NCBI RefSeq assembly: GCF_032884065.1
Contig: NC_088868.1
Span: forward strand, 35,738,890 to 35,802,889
Origin: Artemia franciscana
Taxonomy: Eukaryota > Arthropoda > Branchiopoda > Anostraca > Artemiidae
DNA length: 64,000 bases
Reading direction: 5' to 3'
The notes under the pieces are model-generated. The model was not told the DNA's origin, ran no database searches, and saw only the letters and a list, made by a program, of their open reading frames with translations. Every line of letters starts with the position of its first letter. The stretch's first letter is position 1. Positions 24,500-37,278 of this stretch are shown in pieces. The translations under genes and the position numbers were made by a program.

Positions 24500-25355
24500 T
24501 GGCAGTGACGCAATCAAATTTGTAAATGTGGGTTTTTAGTTTAATAAAACTTAATCCTAGGAATTGGGTGTTAGAAAGGGATTTCACATTATCTCTCACC
24601 GGTGTTAATGAGTTTGTGGCTTCGATCATCCCTGGGCAAATAATTCATTGCTCTGACCCAGTATCTATACCTACAACCAGACACATGCCCAGATTTTTTT
24701 TTGCAAGACCATCAGTAAAAGAATTTGGGGATGGGGCCGATAATGATTAACAAATTTTATTTGATAATTTGAATAAGATGTGCTGAGAAATCCGAGAAAA
24801 GGACTTCGAGGGGAGGGCACCAAGCCCCCTTCTTCGGGTAATACCCCGCTTTCATTTTCTTCCATTTCTGTACCAATTGTCCAGCATGTGCACTTCCATG
24901 CATCTTATATGTGAGCCGCTCAAAGGTCAAGTTAACCTAGTAAAACAAAATAGATCAAAAAAGGAAAAAAATTCAAGAAGAAGGCTCAGCGCTGGTTCAG
25001 ATTTTAATTCACCAGTCATTAGATAAGAAAATTTTCTAAAGAAGCTGCTGGTGTTGGGTTAAGTTTTTCAATCTGGAGAACGTTTTTAAGCACATTTAAC
25101 ATGGAACCATGGGTGGACATAATTAAATTTGCTTCATCGATTTTTCCAATATTTTCCTTTATCTTTTCAAATAAAGGAATAAAAATTATTTAAAATCGAT
25201 TGTTGTGTTCAATGGCGAATAAGTTTTTGCCATATTTTGATATTTATCCCTATGCTTAGATAATACCTTTTTTTGTACAAACAGAGGGATAAATCTAGCT
25301 TAAATTTAAAACCTAAACAAGAATATAAATATTGATTTGGTCAAATTGACCCTAG
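24500..25355. other. No gene recognised
   Basis: Unique-looking DNA of mixed composition. The frames at 24,526-24,750 and 24,671-24,865 overlap on opposite strands and lack motifs. Confidence 0.4.
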
Positions 25356-25359
25356 ATAA

Positions 25360-26375
25360 CAAACAGTTCGTGATAAAGAACTGTACGTACGGAGTGACTC
25401 GGCCCAATAGTAACTAAAGCTCTAAAACCATGGAATTTCGATATCAATTGGCATATCAGAAGAATTGTCTTATTGTGCTGATTCCAAATATATAAGAAGT
25501 TTGCCAGAATTTCTGCACAAAGTTTGTCTTATGTTTCTTACTTTCTTTTTGGTGACTCAGTTTTACATGTGGAGATTTTTTGAGGAAAATTTTCAGTGGG
25601 GTTGAAATTATCAGGAGGGTTTCTTGTGGGAGAAATTCTCCATTGGAATTATCGCCAGGAATAATTCCTCGTGGGTAAACTTTCCGCGGATGAAACTTTT
25701 CGTTGGAGGGGTGGTGAAAATTTTCCGATATGAATTGGAAAACGATTAAATAAATTTATAATAACATTATAAAAGCGATTGAAAAATAACATTAAATAAC
25801 ATAAATAAAATTAAATAAAAGCGATTGTTTTTTTTTTCGGAAGCATGCTAAAAAGGAATTTTTCTGGCGAAATCGTGGGCAAGAAATTTCCTGGGGGGAA
25901 TTTGCCGCGAAGAAAGAATTGTCCAGTGGTAATTTCCCGGAGGGAGCATTTTACGCGGGAGAACTTTCCACGGAGGAATTTTGGGGGGATTTACATGGAG
26001 GGGAGGTGGGTGTTCCGGAATCATCTGGAGAACCAACAGAAATTTAATTAAAATAAAGCTTTTTTTAGCTGAAAGTAAGGAGCAGCATTAAGACTTAAAA
26101 CGAACAGAAATTATTTCGTTTATAAGGAGTGCTGCCACTTCCTCAATACCTCGCTCTTTTCGCTAAAGTTTGGCCTTTTGTCCCAATTTTTAAAGAACGA
26201 CCCCAGAAGCACAAGGAACGTTTATTTAGAATAAGGAACTTTTTAAAGGTGCTTAAGTGCTTAAAGTGTTAGCATGAAGAAAGGAGTATTGAAGAGGTGG
26301 CACCCCTCCTTATATGGAATATTTCTGTTCGTTTTAAAACGTTCTCATTTCTTTCAGTTGATATTTTTTTCTTTT
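25360..26375 (-). repeat. Family A, reverse copy
   Basis: Starts with the reversed terminal hairpin 'caaacagttcgtgataaaga', then 'gactcggcccaatagtaact', and continues through the purine-rich middle to the foldback at about 26,045-26,365. The frames at 25,845-26,051 on both strands lie in the middle part and are not genes. Confidence 0.7.
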
Positions 26376-26769
26376 ATCTAACCACATCAGAGATGATACT
26401 CTAGCATTTCCTGTAGGAAAAAGCCAAAGTGGGGGGGGGGACTCCAAGGTTTTAATCTTAGCCGATGATTTTTTGAGATGAAGTATTTAAAAGCGGTAGT
26501 GAAGGCTGACTAATCTGTTATTATTAACATAGTTTTGCTAACACATAAGTGAATAAGCAAAACATAAGGTAATAAGAAATATATTAGCAAGGCAAGTAAG
26601 TATCAATTGAGCTTACAACGCATATTCACAAACAAAAATGCCAGGAATCTTCTTGTACTTAAAAGAAAGTTTATGCTTAAGAGTTAACAATGGATCCGAT
26701 TTGCTTAAGTTCTCAGGAGTTCGTTGATTAGTCTGACAGGCAGCCCATTCAAAACATAAGCCTTCAAAA

Positions 26770-27030
26770 AAGTTTTTCAATGGCCATTTCATGTGGAAGG
26801 AGCGGTCATAGAAACTTTGGAGGGGGCTCATTCGATTGGAAATTGAACGTCCCAGTGCCCTTTTTAAGAGTCAAAAGTGATTGGAGAGCAGCAAGTCCTC
26901 TTCATTGCCCTATTGGGGTACGGACCCTCCTCCCCTCCTCTGTAACCTATAAACCCATCCGATTAAAATTTTGTAATAGTCTTTTGGTCCCAAACATTTG
27001 GAAGGTTCAATAAATATGTATCTGGGGATG
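26770..27030 (-). repeat. Family A-related module, reverse orientation
   Basis: Near copy of 16,975-17,210 that extends further: 'cccatccgattaaaattttg' and 'gggatgacataacgcc' follow in the order expected of the reversed module. Confidence 0.6.
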
Positions 27031-27119
27031 ACATAACGCCAATAGGTCCCAAGTTGAGGACTGTAAATAATGCAAATTGGCAAACATTTAAAAATATGTT
27101 TTTATAAACAGGAAAAGAG

Positions 27120-27840
27120 GGTTTGTGCAATATATCAGGAACGGCTAAGGCTAATAAGCTAAAGATTTCTGGAAATGTTAAGGGGGAGGTTGACCTGAAC
27201 GAGGAGACACTAGGAGTACTAATGCTAAGGGAGATACTGACCTGAACCAGAAGACACTATATGTATTCAAATTTCCAACGGGTGCAATATAAATATCTCG
27301 GCAACGGCTAAAGGCATTAGGTTGAAACTTTCAGGGAATGGTGAGGGGAATGGTTGATTAAACTAAATCGAAAGACACTATGTGCATTCTGGCTGTCTGC
27401 AATATCTCAGGAACGACTAAGGGTATAAAGTTGAAATTTTCATGGATCGTTGAGAAGGATACTGACCTAAATCAAAAGACCCTAGGTGTATCCAGGTTGT
27501 CAAAAAGGCGTATCTGCAATATCACAGGAAGGACTGAAATTAATATGTTTTAATTTAAGGAAACTTTGAGGAGGATATTGAACTAAATCAAAAGGTATTA
27601 TGTAGAGCCAGGTTGCCATAAATTGTGTATTTTTACTTTCATAGGAGCAACTACGGGAGTTGAAACTCACTGGGAATTTAGAGAGAACTGTTTAATTAAA
27701 CGAAAAAACACTATTTGCTTTTTTAATATCTTTGGATCGGCAAGAGTACTAGATTTAAACTCCTATGGAATACTGAGGGGAATGTTGAACTAAATATAAA
27801 GACGCTACGTCCACATAGGTAGTCAAAATGATCATAATAT
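27120..27840 (+). repeat. Tandem array, unit about 115 bp
   Basis: Units contain 'gcaatatctcaggaacg', then 'ctaagg-tataaagttgaaa', 'ggaat-ttgaggggaat' and 'aactaaat-aaagacacta'. Unit starts lie near 27,127, 27,286, 27,405, 27,516, 27,634 and 27,725, so spacing is irregular (about 90-160). The units have diverged strongly, so the array is old. No open frame spans it. Confidence 0.7.
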
Positions 27841-28129
27841 GATTAAATGTTAATAATATTTACCAATAATATAAATTTGGCAACAAAAAACCAACAAAAA
27901 CTAATTCTAATTTTTTCCAAAAATAAAGTTTTTCAATTAAGAGTAGGCCTAGTGAGCCATATGATTAACTCTAACTTAAAGTTGCCAGAAATTTTTATCA
28001 ATCAATAAATAGAAAACCAAAACAAACACATATTAAATAGAAAGCCTATAAAATCTATAGGTAACAGACAGTGATATAGGTCATTACTACAAGCAGGAGT
28101 AGGGCTACTGCCCCTCTTCTAAACATTTA

Positions 28130-28500
28130 ATTTTGAAAAAAAAACTTGGTTTTAATTTTTTTTTTAAAAAACTGGTTTTAAATAAAATTGGGAATCTTGA
28201 ATTGCTGGAAATTTTTGGAAAATTTTGGAAATTTTTGGAATTTTTTTGGAAATCATTACATATTAGAGATTCAGTTTATTTTCATTAGTTGTTTTCAGTA
28301 ATCTTGATTATTATATTGTTTTTTTTTGTCGACATTTTCACAAATTAGACAAACATTATTCAAAGTATATATGGCGTCCTATAAAACTTAAATAACGCAA
28401 TAGCCTTTAGGATCTTTAAAGAATCACAGTAGCCCTAATCCTAAAGTGTCAATTTCAGTTAATTTTAAATTTAACTTGTTTTTTCATTTTAATCTGTATT
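28130..28500. repeat. AT-rich DNA with a GGAAATTTTT microsatellite
   Basis: At 28,198-28,252 the word 'tggaaatttttggaa' is repeated about five times with slips. The surroundings are T-rich and hold no gene. Confidence 0.55.
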
Positions 28501-28504
28501 CGTT

Positions 28505-28760
28505 CGCTGTTACTACTAGTAAGAGCTCACTATAGCACTAAGTTGGCCAACACAGCTTCACACGCTCCTCCTCGATTCCGATCTCTTCAAAGCCTTCCTC
28601 TTTAAACCCTCTCAGGAAGTACACGTTCCCCTTAAATCTTCCTTTAGGAAATCCTCCCACCCTATTTCAGGGCGACCTGCTTTTTGCTTTACCCTAGACA
28701 GTTGGCCGCTACGGATAATCTTTGGAAATCTACCATCCTTAAATCGCAGAATGTTTTAAG
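28505..28760 (-). mobile_element. LINE fragment, 3' end of the reverse-transcriptase ORF
   Basis: On the minus strand the fragment reads HVLRLKDGRFPKI, then SGQLSRVKQKAGRPE and IGWEDFLKEDL, then EGLKRKALKR and SCVGQLSAI. This is the C-terminal region of an RTE/CR1-like non-LTR polymerase downstream of the reverse-transcriptase domain. At least one stop and frameshifts interrupt it. It ends near 28,505 in 'gagctcttactagtag', the same GTA-like tail seen at 1-150. Confidence 0.7.
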
Positions 28761-29159
28761 ACTAAATCGTTTTAGGATTTATTTATTCATCTACATAAAG
28801 CATTTGTTCTTCTTTATGTTTGATAAGATCATTCATTTTAATATATTGTTTGTTATAGGTTTTATTTATTCATTGATAATAATTGCTTGTTATTTTGAAT
28901 TCGAAATATTCCATACATTCCTAGTAGGTCAAGGCCAAAGGCAATACTTTTTTTATACGGTCTTTTTAAGACCATCCCTCCTCCCAAAACCCCTCCTACA
29001 TATTGTTCTGCTAATGTGTTGGATGGGAATAGTCCAGGTCATGATGGGCTTTTAAAACAGGGAACTAGCCGGACGATAATCATAAAAAGAAATAGAATCT
29101 CTACTGCATGCTCATTTTTATGGCACTTGGTATTAACCAAGTAACATATAGCAATCGCA

Positions 29160-30840
29160 AATTTTGTCGGTCTGTCTGTCGGTCTGTCGGTCCCGGTTTT
29201 GCTACTTTAGGCACTTCCAGGTAAGCTAGAACGATGAAATTTGGCAGGCGTATCAGGGACTGGACCAGATTAAATTCGAAAATTCTAAATTTCTTCTAAA
29301 TTTGATTTTTAGAAGGATATCGTGTCTCAAAGCTCTTATTTTAAATCCCGACCGGATCTTGTGACATTGGGGGAGATTGAGGGGGGAACCTAAAATCATG
29401 GAAAACGCTTAGATTGGAGGGTTCGGGATGAAAGTTGATTGGAAAAATAAGTAGAAGTCTTAGATACGTGATTGACATAATTGGAACGGATCCGCTATTT
29501 TTTTTTGGGGGGGGGGAGGGTTAATTCTGAAAATTAGAAAAAAATGACGTATTTTTAACTTACGAAGGAGTGATCGGATCTTCATGGAACTTCATATTTG
29601 GAAGGACCTCGTAACTCAGATCTCGTATTTTAAATATCAACTGGATTCAGCGTCATTGGGGGGGGGGGTGGGCAGTTGGGGGACCATAAATCTTAGCAAA
29701 TACTTAAAGAGAAGAGATCTGGATGAAACTGGATGGGAAGAATCCAGACTGTCTAAGATACGTGACTGACATAACCGGACCGGATCTGCTCTCTTTGGTG
29801 GAGTTGGGGGGGGGGGGGTATTCGGAAAAATGAGGTATTTATAACTTACGAATGGGTCACCAGATCTTAATGAAATTTGATACTTAGAAGGATCTTGTGC
29901 TTTAAAGCTCTAATTTTAAATTCCGACCAGATCCTGCGACATTGGGGGGAGTTGGAGGGGGAAACCGGAATTCTTGGAAAACGTGAAAATTGGGGTATTT
30001 TTATCTTACGATTAGGTGATCGGATCTTAATGAAACTTTATATATATAGAAGGATCTTATGTCTCTGATGCTCCATTTTCGACTCGAATTGGATCCGGGG
30101 ACATAGAGGGTTGGAGGAGGGAAACAGAAATCTTGGAAAACGCTTAGAGTGGAGAGATTGGGATGAAACTTGATAGGAAGAATAAGCACAGGTTCTAGAT
30201 ACGTGATTGACATAATTAGAATGGATCTGGTCTCTTTGGAAGAGCTGGAGGGTGTTAATTTGGAAAAATTAGAAAAATTAAGGTATTTTTAACTTAAAAA
30301 CGGGTGACCGGATCTTAATGAAATTTGATATTTAGAAGGAATTCATGTCTCAGAGCTCTTATTTTAAATTCCGACCAGATCTGTTGGCATGGGGGGGATT
30401 TGGAGGGGGAAATCTTGGAAAACGCTTGGAGTGGAGGAATCGGGCTGAAGCTTGGTGGATAGAATAAACAAAAGTCCTTGATAAGTGATTGACGTATCCG
30501 TACCAGATTCGCTCTCTTTGGGGGAGTTGGGGGGGGGAGGGGTTCAGTGAGTTGGCGAGTTTGGTGCTTCCGGACATGCTAGGACGATGAAAATTGGTAG
30601 GCGTGTCAGGGAGCTGCACAAATTGACTTGATAAAGTCGTTTTTCCGAATTCGACCATCTGGGGGGCTAAAGGGAGAGGAAAAATTAGAAAAATGAGGTA
30701 TTTATAACTTAAGAGTGGGTGATCGGATCATAATGAATTTTGATATTTAGAAGGATATCGTGACTCAGAGCTCTTATTTTAAATCCTGACCGGCATTAAG
30801 CCTCTGATTTTCCTTTTAAATCAATCTATTGATTCTTAGC
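29160..30840 (+). repeat. Left arm of a large inverted satellite: tandem units, forward
   Basis: It opens with a 'gtcggtctgtctgtcggtct' motif. Each unit then carries 'gatcggatcttaatgaaatt', 'gatatttagaagga', 'cagagctcttattttaaat', 'tggaaaacgcttagagtgga' and 'gatacgtgattgacataa'. Anchors of the first word lie near 29,572, 29,858, 30,018, 30,305 and 30,721, so a roughly 286-bp unit alternates with shortened and extended ones. It is rich in G-runs. Open frames inside are repeat artefacts. Confidence 0.85.
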
Positions 30841-31425
30841 ATTTTCTAGAGCTCATACCATATGAGCTCTTGACTCTTCTTGCCTCGTCACAGGTGCCAT
30901 ATGAGCTCTTAGCTCTTGTTTTAAGAGCAAAAGGAAACTGGTTTTCCTCGAAATAACACATGCCGTTATTTCAGCTTACCCCCTCCCCTTTCATGGAATT
31001 ATGCCAGAGTATTTTCAAATCAACCCTCCTCCCGTGGGACAAAACAAGGTAGACTCATAAAAACTGTAGCATTGGAAATACAAATTTGAAAAAGAAAAAA
31101 GATCCCTCATCCCCTTCAATCCATCTTTCCTCCAAAAATGCGATTTTTTCACAAAAATGACTATATTCTACAGAAACTAATATCAGGCTCAGGCCCAAGA
31201 TCTCGAGATCGATGGTCATATTCTCCGCCATTCAGGTTTATTTTGGTATTTTTTTAACTTTTGTTTTTATTTACTTGCATACCTCGATAATAAATGGAGG
31301 TTGATATTTGGTTTTACATCTTTGATGCATTGACACTTAAAAACAAGAGCTAAAAGCTCATATCACACTTGTGACGAGGTGAGAAGAGCCAAGAGCTCAT
31401 ATGGCATGAGTCGTAGCAAAATTCT
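30840..31425. repeat. Centre of the inverted satellite, with short inverted ends
   Basis: The spacer begins 'gattcttagcattttctaga' with 'catatgagctctt' twice. It ends with the reverse of the same text ('caagagctcatatggcatga', 'tagcaaaattctaagaatc'). The true symmetry axis therefore lies inside the spacer. The middle (30,960-31,310) is unique. Confidence 0.75.
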
Positions 31426-33170
31426 AAGAATCAATAGATTGATTTATAAGGAAAATCAGAGGCTTAATACCGGTCGGAATTTAAAATAAGAGCTCTGAGA
31501 CACAAGGTCCTTCTAAATATCAAAATTCATTAAGATCCGATCACCCACTCGTAAGTTAAAAATACTTCATTTTTTCTCATTTTTCCTCTCCCTTTCAGCC
31601 CCCCCAGATGGTCGAATAGGGAAAAAACAACAATATCAAGTCAATTTGTGCAGGTCCCTGACACACCTACCAATTTTCACCGTCCTAGCACATCTAGAAG
31701 CACCAAACTCGCCAAAACACTGGACCCCCCTTAGCTCCCCCAAAGAGAGCGGATCCAGTCTGGTTCGTCAATCACGTATTTACGACATTTGCTTATTCTA
31801 TCCACCAAGTTTCATCATGATCTCTCCACTCTAAGGGTTTCCAAGATTTCTGGTATCCACCTCCAACTCTCGTCAATGTCACCAGATCTGGTCGAGACTT
31901 AAAATGAGAGCTCTGAGACACGAGTTCCTTCTAAATATCAAATTTCATGAAGATCCGGTCATCCGTTCGTAAGTTAAAAATACCTCAATTTTTCTAATTT
32001 TTTCGAATTACCCCCCCCCCAAGTCCCCAAAGAGAGTGGATCCATTCCGATTATGTCAATCACGTATCTAGAACTTGTGCTTATTCATCCCATCAAGTTT
32101 CATCCTGATCTCTCTACTCTAAGCGTTTTCCAAGATTTCCAGTTTCTAAGATTTCTGTTTCCCCCCTCCAGCCCCCTATGTTCCCGGTTCCGATTTGAAT
32201 TGAAAAGGCAGCATCTCAGACATAAGATCTGTCTATATACCAAGTTTCATTAAGATCCAATTACCCATTCGTAAGATAAAGATACCTCAATTTTCACGTT
32301 TCCCACCTGAAACTCCCCCCAATGTCGCTGGATCTGGTCGGGATTTAAAATGAGAGCTCTGGAGCACAAGATCCTTCTAAATATCAAAATTCATTAAGAT
32401 CCGATCACCCACTCGTAAGTTAAAAATAATTCATTTTTTCTCATTTTTCCTCTCCCTTTCAGCCCCCCCCCCCCCAGATGGTCGAATAGGGAAAAACAAC
32501 AAAATCAAGTCAATTTGTGCAGGTCCCTGACACACCTACCAATTTTCACCGTCCTAGCACATCTAGAAGCACCAAACTCGCCAAAACACTGGACCCCCCT
32601 TAGCTCCCCCAAAGAGAGCGGATCCGGTCCAGTTTTGTCAGTCACGTGTCTTGGAGTTGTGCTTATTCTTCCCACCAAGTTTCATCCTGATCTTTCCACT
32701 CTAAGCCTTTTCCAAGATCCCCCCAACTCCTCCCAATGACACTGGATCCGGTCGGGATTTAAAATAAGATATTTGAGTTACGAGGTCCTTCTAAATATGA
32801 AATTTCATTAAAATCCGATCACTCTTTCGTAAGTTAAAATACCTCTTTTTTTATAATTTTTCAGAATTAACCCTCCCCCCAACTCCCTCAAAGAGAGCCG
32901 ATCCGTTCCGGTTATGTCAATCACGTGCCTAGGACTTGTATTTAGTTTTTCCCCCAGTTTCATCCCGATCCCTCCCCTCTAAGCGTTTTCCAAGATTTTA
33001 GGTTTCTCCCTCCAACTCCCCCCCCCAGTGTCACCAGATCCGGTCGGGACTCAAAATAAAAGCTCTGAGACATGACATTCTTTTAAATATCAGATTTTAT
33101 TAGGATCTGATCACCTATTCGTAAGTTAAAAATACCTCATTTTTTCTAATTTTTTCTACATTAACCGTGT
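31425..33170 (-). repeat. Right arm of the inverted satellite: same units, reversed
   Basis: This is the reverse of the left-arm unit, with anchors near 31,510, 31,927, 32,228, 32,371, 32,787 and 33,072. The blocks 31,490-31,760 and 32,350-32,630 are nearly identical (offset about 865), showing a recent higher-order duplication. It produces the twin frames at 31,646 and 32,515 that start with the same 37 residues. Neither is a gene. Confidence 0.85.
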
Positions 33171-33890
33171 CATGTCAAAATATGTGAATATTTACATATT
33201 TACATATATGTAACCGTAAATATGTCAAATAGGTTGCAGGCTCATTGGAGATGGCATAATTCTGACTTAAGATGGCCTTTCCATTAAGACCTTTTCTATG
33301 CGACCTGTGATTTGAGGCTATATTGCCGAGGTACCCAAAAGTATCACAATGTGATTGATCCAAGGGGAGGGGTAATTACTACCTGATGCTTGGTTTTTAC
33401 AAATAAAATATTTTGGAACATTTTTCATTTCCCTCTTTCGGTACAGTTTTAAAATCTACATGTTTTCAAATAGGATGTTGAGCACTGACTTAAATACTTT
33501 TATTTCAACCAGTGGGTCTCCTCCCCCCAGAAAATATGTGAAAAGACAGCATAGTATTGTTTGGTAGACTCCAATCGTATAGCATTTGGACGTTTGAACA
33601 CCCCTAAAATACCTCAAAAGCGGAAGTTACCGCCTCCCCCTCTATATACTTAAAAATAAGATGGAACCTTTTTTTAAATCGTCAATTAAAAAGCATATTG
33701 GTCGAATAGTTTCTTTAAAGTTTAAATACTTAAACTTTTGGTTTTCTTCTCACTGTAGAATTTCTTCCCTCTTTATTTTTGTTGCTTTCAAATGTACAAA
33801 CTACTTATATATTATACGGTTATTTTCTTCTCCCATTTAACAAACATATTCACTGATTATATCATTCCAATAGATAATTAGTATTGTTAC
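33170..33890. other. No gene recognised
   Basis: Unique-looking DNA. Short 'catatatttacatat' text at 33,180-33,230 is a weak AT repeat. Confidence 0.4.
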
Positions 33891-33892
33891 CT

Positions 33893-34070
33893 TGGGTTAG
33901 CACAGTAAATGGATACTCTGCTTAACAATGCGGAGCCCAGGGATCGTTCCCAGCTGCGACAAGGTTGGATGACAGGCTTGGAGGTTGTCCCTACAAAAAG
34001 ACCCAGCAAGTGAAATGTTAATTCAACGCCCTGTGCACCAACGGTGGCTCTGGAGGATTTTTCGTATGTT
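33893..34070 (+). mobile_element. tRNA-derived SINE
   Basis: A-box-like 'tagcacagtaaatgg' and a B-box-like 'gggatcgttccc', then a body that includes 'caacgccctgtgcacc' and ends 'ctggaggatttttcg'. It has the same layout as 17,706-17,895, with many substitutions, so both copies are old. Confidence 0.65.
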
Positions 34071-34277
34071 TAATTTTTTTTTGCAAATTGTTAATGTACT
34101 AAGGACATTAGAGTGAAATTCGATCTTTTAACTTGGTGAACTGGAAACTTGCACAACCTTACACAATTGCAAAACTTGCAAAATTGCACAAACTATCACA
34201 ATTAGGATTGGGTAAACCAATTTTTAATGAAAAAGAAATTCATATTCAGTAACGCAGCTTTGATACTATCTGGTACG

Positions 34278-34279
<2 letters not shown>

Positions 34280-34358
<79 letters not shown>
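34280..34358. repeat. (TA)n microsatellite
   Basis: About 39 uninterrupted TA units. The Tyr-Ile frames at 34,202-34,565 on the minus strand are produced by it and are not genes. Confidence 0.95.
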
Positions 34359-34364
<6 letters not shown>

Positions 34365-34704
34365 ATAAATAAATAAATTAAAAATAGCAAAAAAGGCCAA
34401 AAAAAAGATGGCACGAAAAAGCAAAATTTCCATTTGAAGGTATGATTCCGGCTCTCCCTTTAATGTGTGGTTGCGTTTGGAAATCAAAAGATTGTTTATG
34501 TTTGAAGTTTTCAGAAAAAGAGTGTTATCAAATTTGAAGAAATAATTTTTCAAATTTAGTTTCACGGTTCAACATGGTAAAACTGAAGAAAAGCCGATAC
34601 TGTTCAAAAAACTTTATAATTTTGAAGCTGCCCCAGAAAAATTACAGAAAATTGTTGTTTTAAGCCATAAATAAACCCAGGAGGCAAAAAAGTCTGTACC
34701 TAAT

Positions 34705-35072
34705 ATAGATAAACACGCACCCGTGATTTGTCTTCTGGCAAAAAATACAAAATTCCACATTTTTGTAGATAGGAGCTTGAAACTTCTACAGTAGGGTTCT
34801 CTGATACGCTGAATCTGATGGTGTCATTTTCGTTAGATCCTACGACTTTTAGGGGGTGTTTCCCCCTATTTTCTTAAATAAGGCAAATTTTCTCAGGCTC
34901 GTAACTTTTGATGGGTAAGACTAAACTTGATGAAACTTATATATTTAAAATCAGCGTTAAAATGCGATTCTTTTGATGCAGCTATTGATATTAAATTTCA
35001 ATTTTTTAGAGTTTTGGTTACTATTGAGCCGGGTCGCTCCTTACTACAGTTCGTTACCACGAACTGTTTGAT
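34705..35072 (+). repeat. Family A, right-end fragment
   Basis: Runs from 'aaacacgcacccgtgatttg' to the hairpin 'cgttaccacgaactgtttg'. It is very close to 38,655-39,019 (same 'cttctacagtagggttctct' and 'gagccgggtcgctcc'), which suggests recent spread. The frame at 34,927-35,136 is inside and spurious. Confidence 0.85.
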
Positions 35073-35099
35073 AAGTAAAACACTATGCCTGGAAATCTA

Positions 35100-36030
35100 T
35101 ACAGTTGTTATAAATTATGCAATCATTGTACTATAATATGTTAAACCATTTATTATATAGTTTATACTATTGATGTTTCTACGATTTCACCATTTAGCTA
35201 TTTTAGCCATTTATTATTTAGTATTTCTTATAATTTACTATTTCTTTCAGTTATTAGACAACGTTTATATGACGGCAACATACACCTGATATAAAATACA
35301 TGTGTTTTTAATCCAGTTTACGTAAACATAACAGCTACTTTATGGTTTTTCCTTATTTTATCCTATTTAACTTGGTACTGCTGATCTATATACGTGTCCT
35401 GAATTAGCAAGGGTTATTAAACTAAATTGCTGCCCGGCAAAAGTACAAAACCTACCCCTGATCCTAACAATCTTACAGAGTGAGTAGCAAACTTAGCAAG
35501 TTAACAGCAATTATGAATTCTGTAAATTTGGTAAGTGAAAACTTGTGCTATTTATAGGACCGTGACCATCTATAGAAGAAAAAGTACAAACACAAATTTG
35601 AACTTGATCAAAACTTCATATAGACTGTCTGATATAGAGAAAGAAAACGGAACAGATAGACACTCATAAGTCAAATTATTTTGAAGTTTTACTATTGACA
35701 ACAGTGCACTAAAATCTGATTTTCCAATCAAAAAGGGGCAGTTTGAAGAAAATATTAAGCAATTAAAAGACAAATTGACCTTAGGACTTTTTCTAGGCAA
35801 CAAATACATTTACCCTGATTTAGCGCACACCATCTTCTAATAGATCTGAAAGAAAAGTATCTAATGGTTTGTTTTTATCGGATTGATTTGTTCTCGTTTC
35901 AAATGTTAGAAAAACGGTTGACTCCTGATGGTAACTAAATAAAAAAACATCATCTTTTAACAAATAAAAGTAAAGAGCGACATTATACTAGCATCAGTTA
36001 TTCTGTAGATGAGAGAGGATCTTGCCCCCA
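35100..36030. other. No gene recognised
   Basis: AT-rich unique-looking DNA. The 79-residue minus frame at 35,570-35,809 has no supporting signal. Around 35,960 an arm-like word ('gtaaagagcgacattatact') hints at another family A remnant. Confidence 0.4.
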
Positions 36031-37278
36031 AAATCTGCAAAAATGTGGAATTTTGCATTTTTTTTTGTCAGAAGAAAGATAACGGATGTGTGCTTCTTTA
36101 TTTATTTTTTTTTTTTTAAACAGGGGGATTGTATTGACCCAGTGTCCCTAGAATGTCGCAAGAGGGTTTATTCTACCGGAAATCAAAAGTTCTGAGTCTC
36201 CCTTTTTAAGTGACCAAAACATTGGAGTGCAACTAGGCCCCCTACCACGCTTAGTTTTTTACCGGATCAAAATTTTGGGATAGCATTTTGTTGAACATAG
36301 TTGAAAACCAAATAAATATGTCTTTGAGGGCGGCTCAATGCGCCACAGTTCCCCAGGGGAAGGGCTGCAAGTTATGAACAGTATTTACATATGGTATTGG
36401 TTATTGACGAAGTGTAATGACGTTTTCAGGGGGTATTTTTGCTGGTGGTGGGAGTGGGGGTTTCGGGGGTTACGTAAGAGGATCTTTACATGGAGGAATT
36501 TATTATGGGGCAAGAAAATTTCCATGAAAGGGGCGCTGCATTTTCCAGCATTATTTAAAAAAACAATGAGGAATTAAATAAAATTAAGTTTTTTCAATTG
36601 AAAGTAAGGAGCAACATTAAAACCTAAAACGAACAGAAATTATTACATATATAAGGGGGTTCGTCACCTCATGAATATCTTGCTCTTTACGCTAAAGTAT
36701 TTTTGTTAATTTCAAAAGAGATATTTATTCTAATTAAATGGCCTTTGGGGTTCAAGGGTCATTCTTAAAGAATTGGAGCAAAATTCGAACTTTAGTGTAA
36801 AGAGCAAGGCATTGACGAGGGAGCAAACCCCCTCATATACGTATTAAAAATATACGAATATAGAAGTTCGTTACATAAATTAATTTATAAGTTAAGTATA
36901 TTTATTACTAGTAAAAACGTTCGTAAATAAAATTAAAAGTCAGTGGCATTTTTAAGTAAGCCAAAACTCAGAGGGACAACTAGGCCCCCTCACACCCCCT
37001 TTTTCTCAAAATCGTCCGACCGAATCTTTGAGAAAGCCATTTAGCCGAAAAAGTAAAATTAGTATGCAACTTTGGTTTTAATTTTTCTGTACGGTGAGCC
37101 AAAATTAAACCTTCATTAATTCAAAAAGTTTTTTCAACAGAAAATAAGGAGCAACATTAAAACTTAAAACAAACAGAAATCATTAGGTGTATGAGGGGGT
37201 TCGTCCCCTCCTCAATACCTCGCTCTTTACGCTGAAGTATTTTTAGTCATTTCAAAAGAGCTATTTATTCTAATTAAA

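Noticed and set aside
28684-29055. A 123-residue frame with a hydrophobic middle
   Set aside because: Its first part is antisense to a LINE fragment and the rest is AT-rich chance sequence.
31646-32739. Two frames with an identical 37-residue start, at first suggesting a gene pair
   Set aside because: They fall in a duplicated block of the inverted satellite; the identity is that of the repeat and the frames diverge after it.
29160-33170. A CRISPR-like array, because of regularly spaced repeats
   Set aside because: The units are 285 bp with no short unique spacers, in a eukaryotic context; it is a satellite.
34202-34565. Open frames with long Tyr-Ile runs on the minus strand
   Set aside because: They are translations of a (TA)n microsatellite in two phases.
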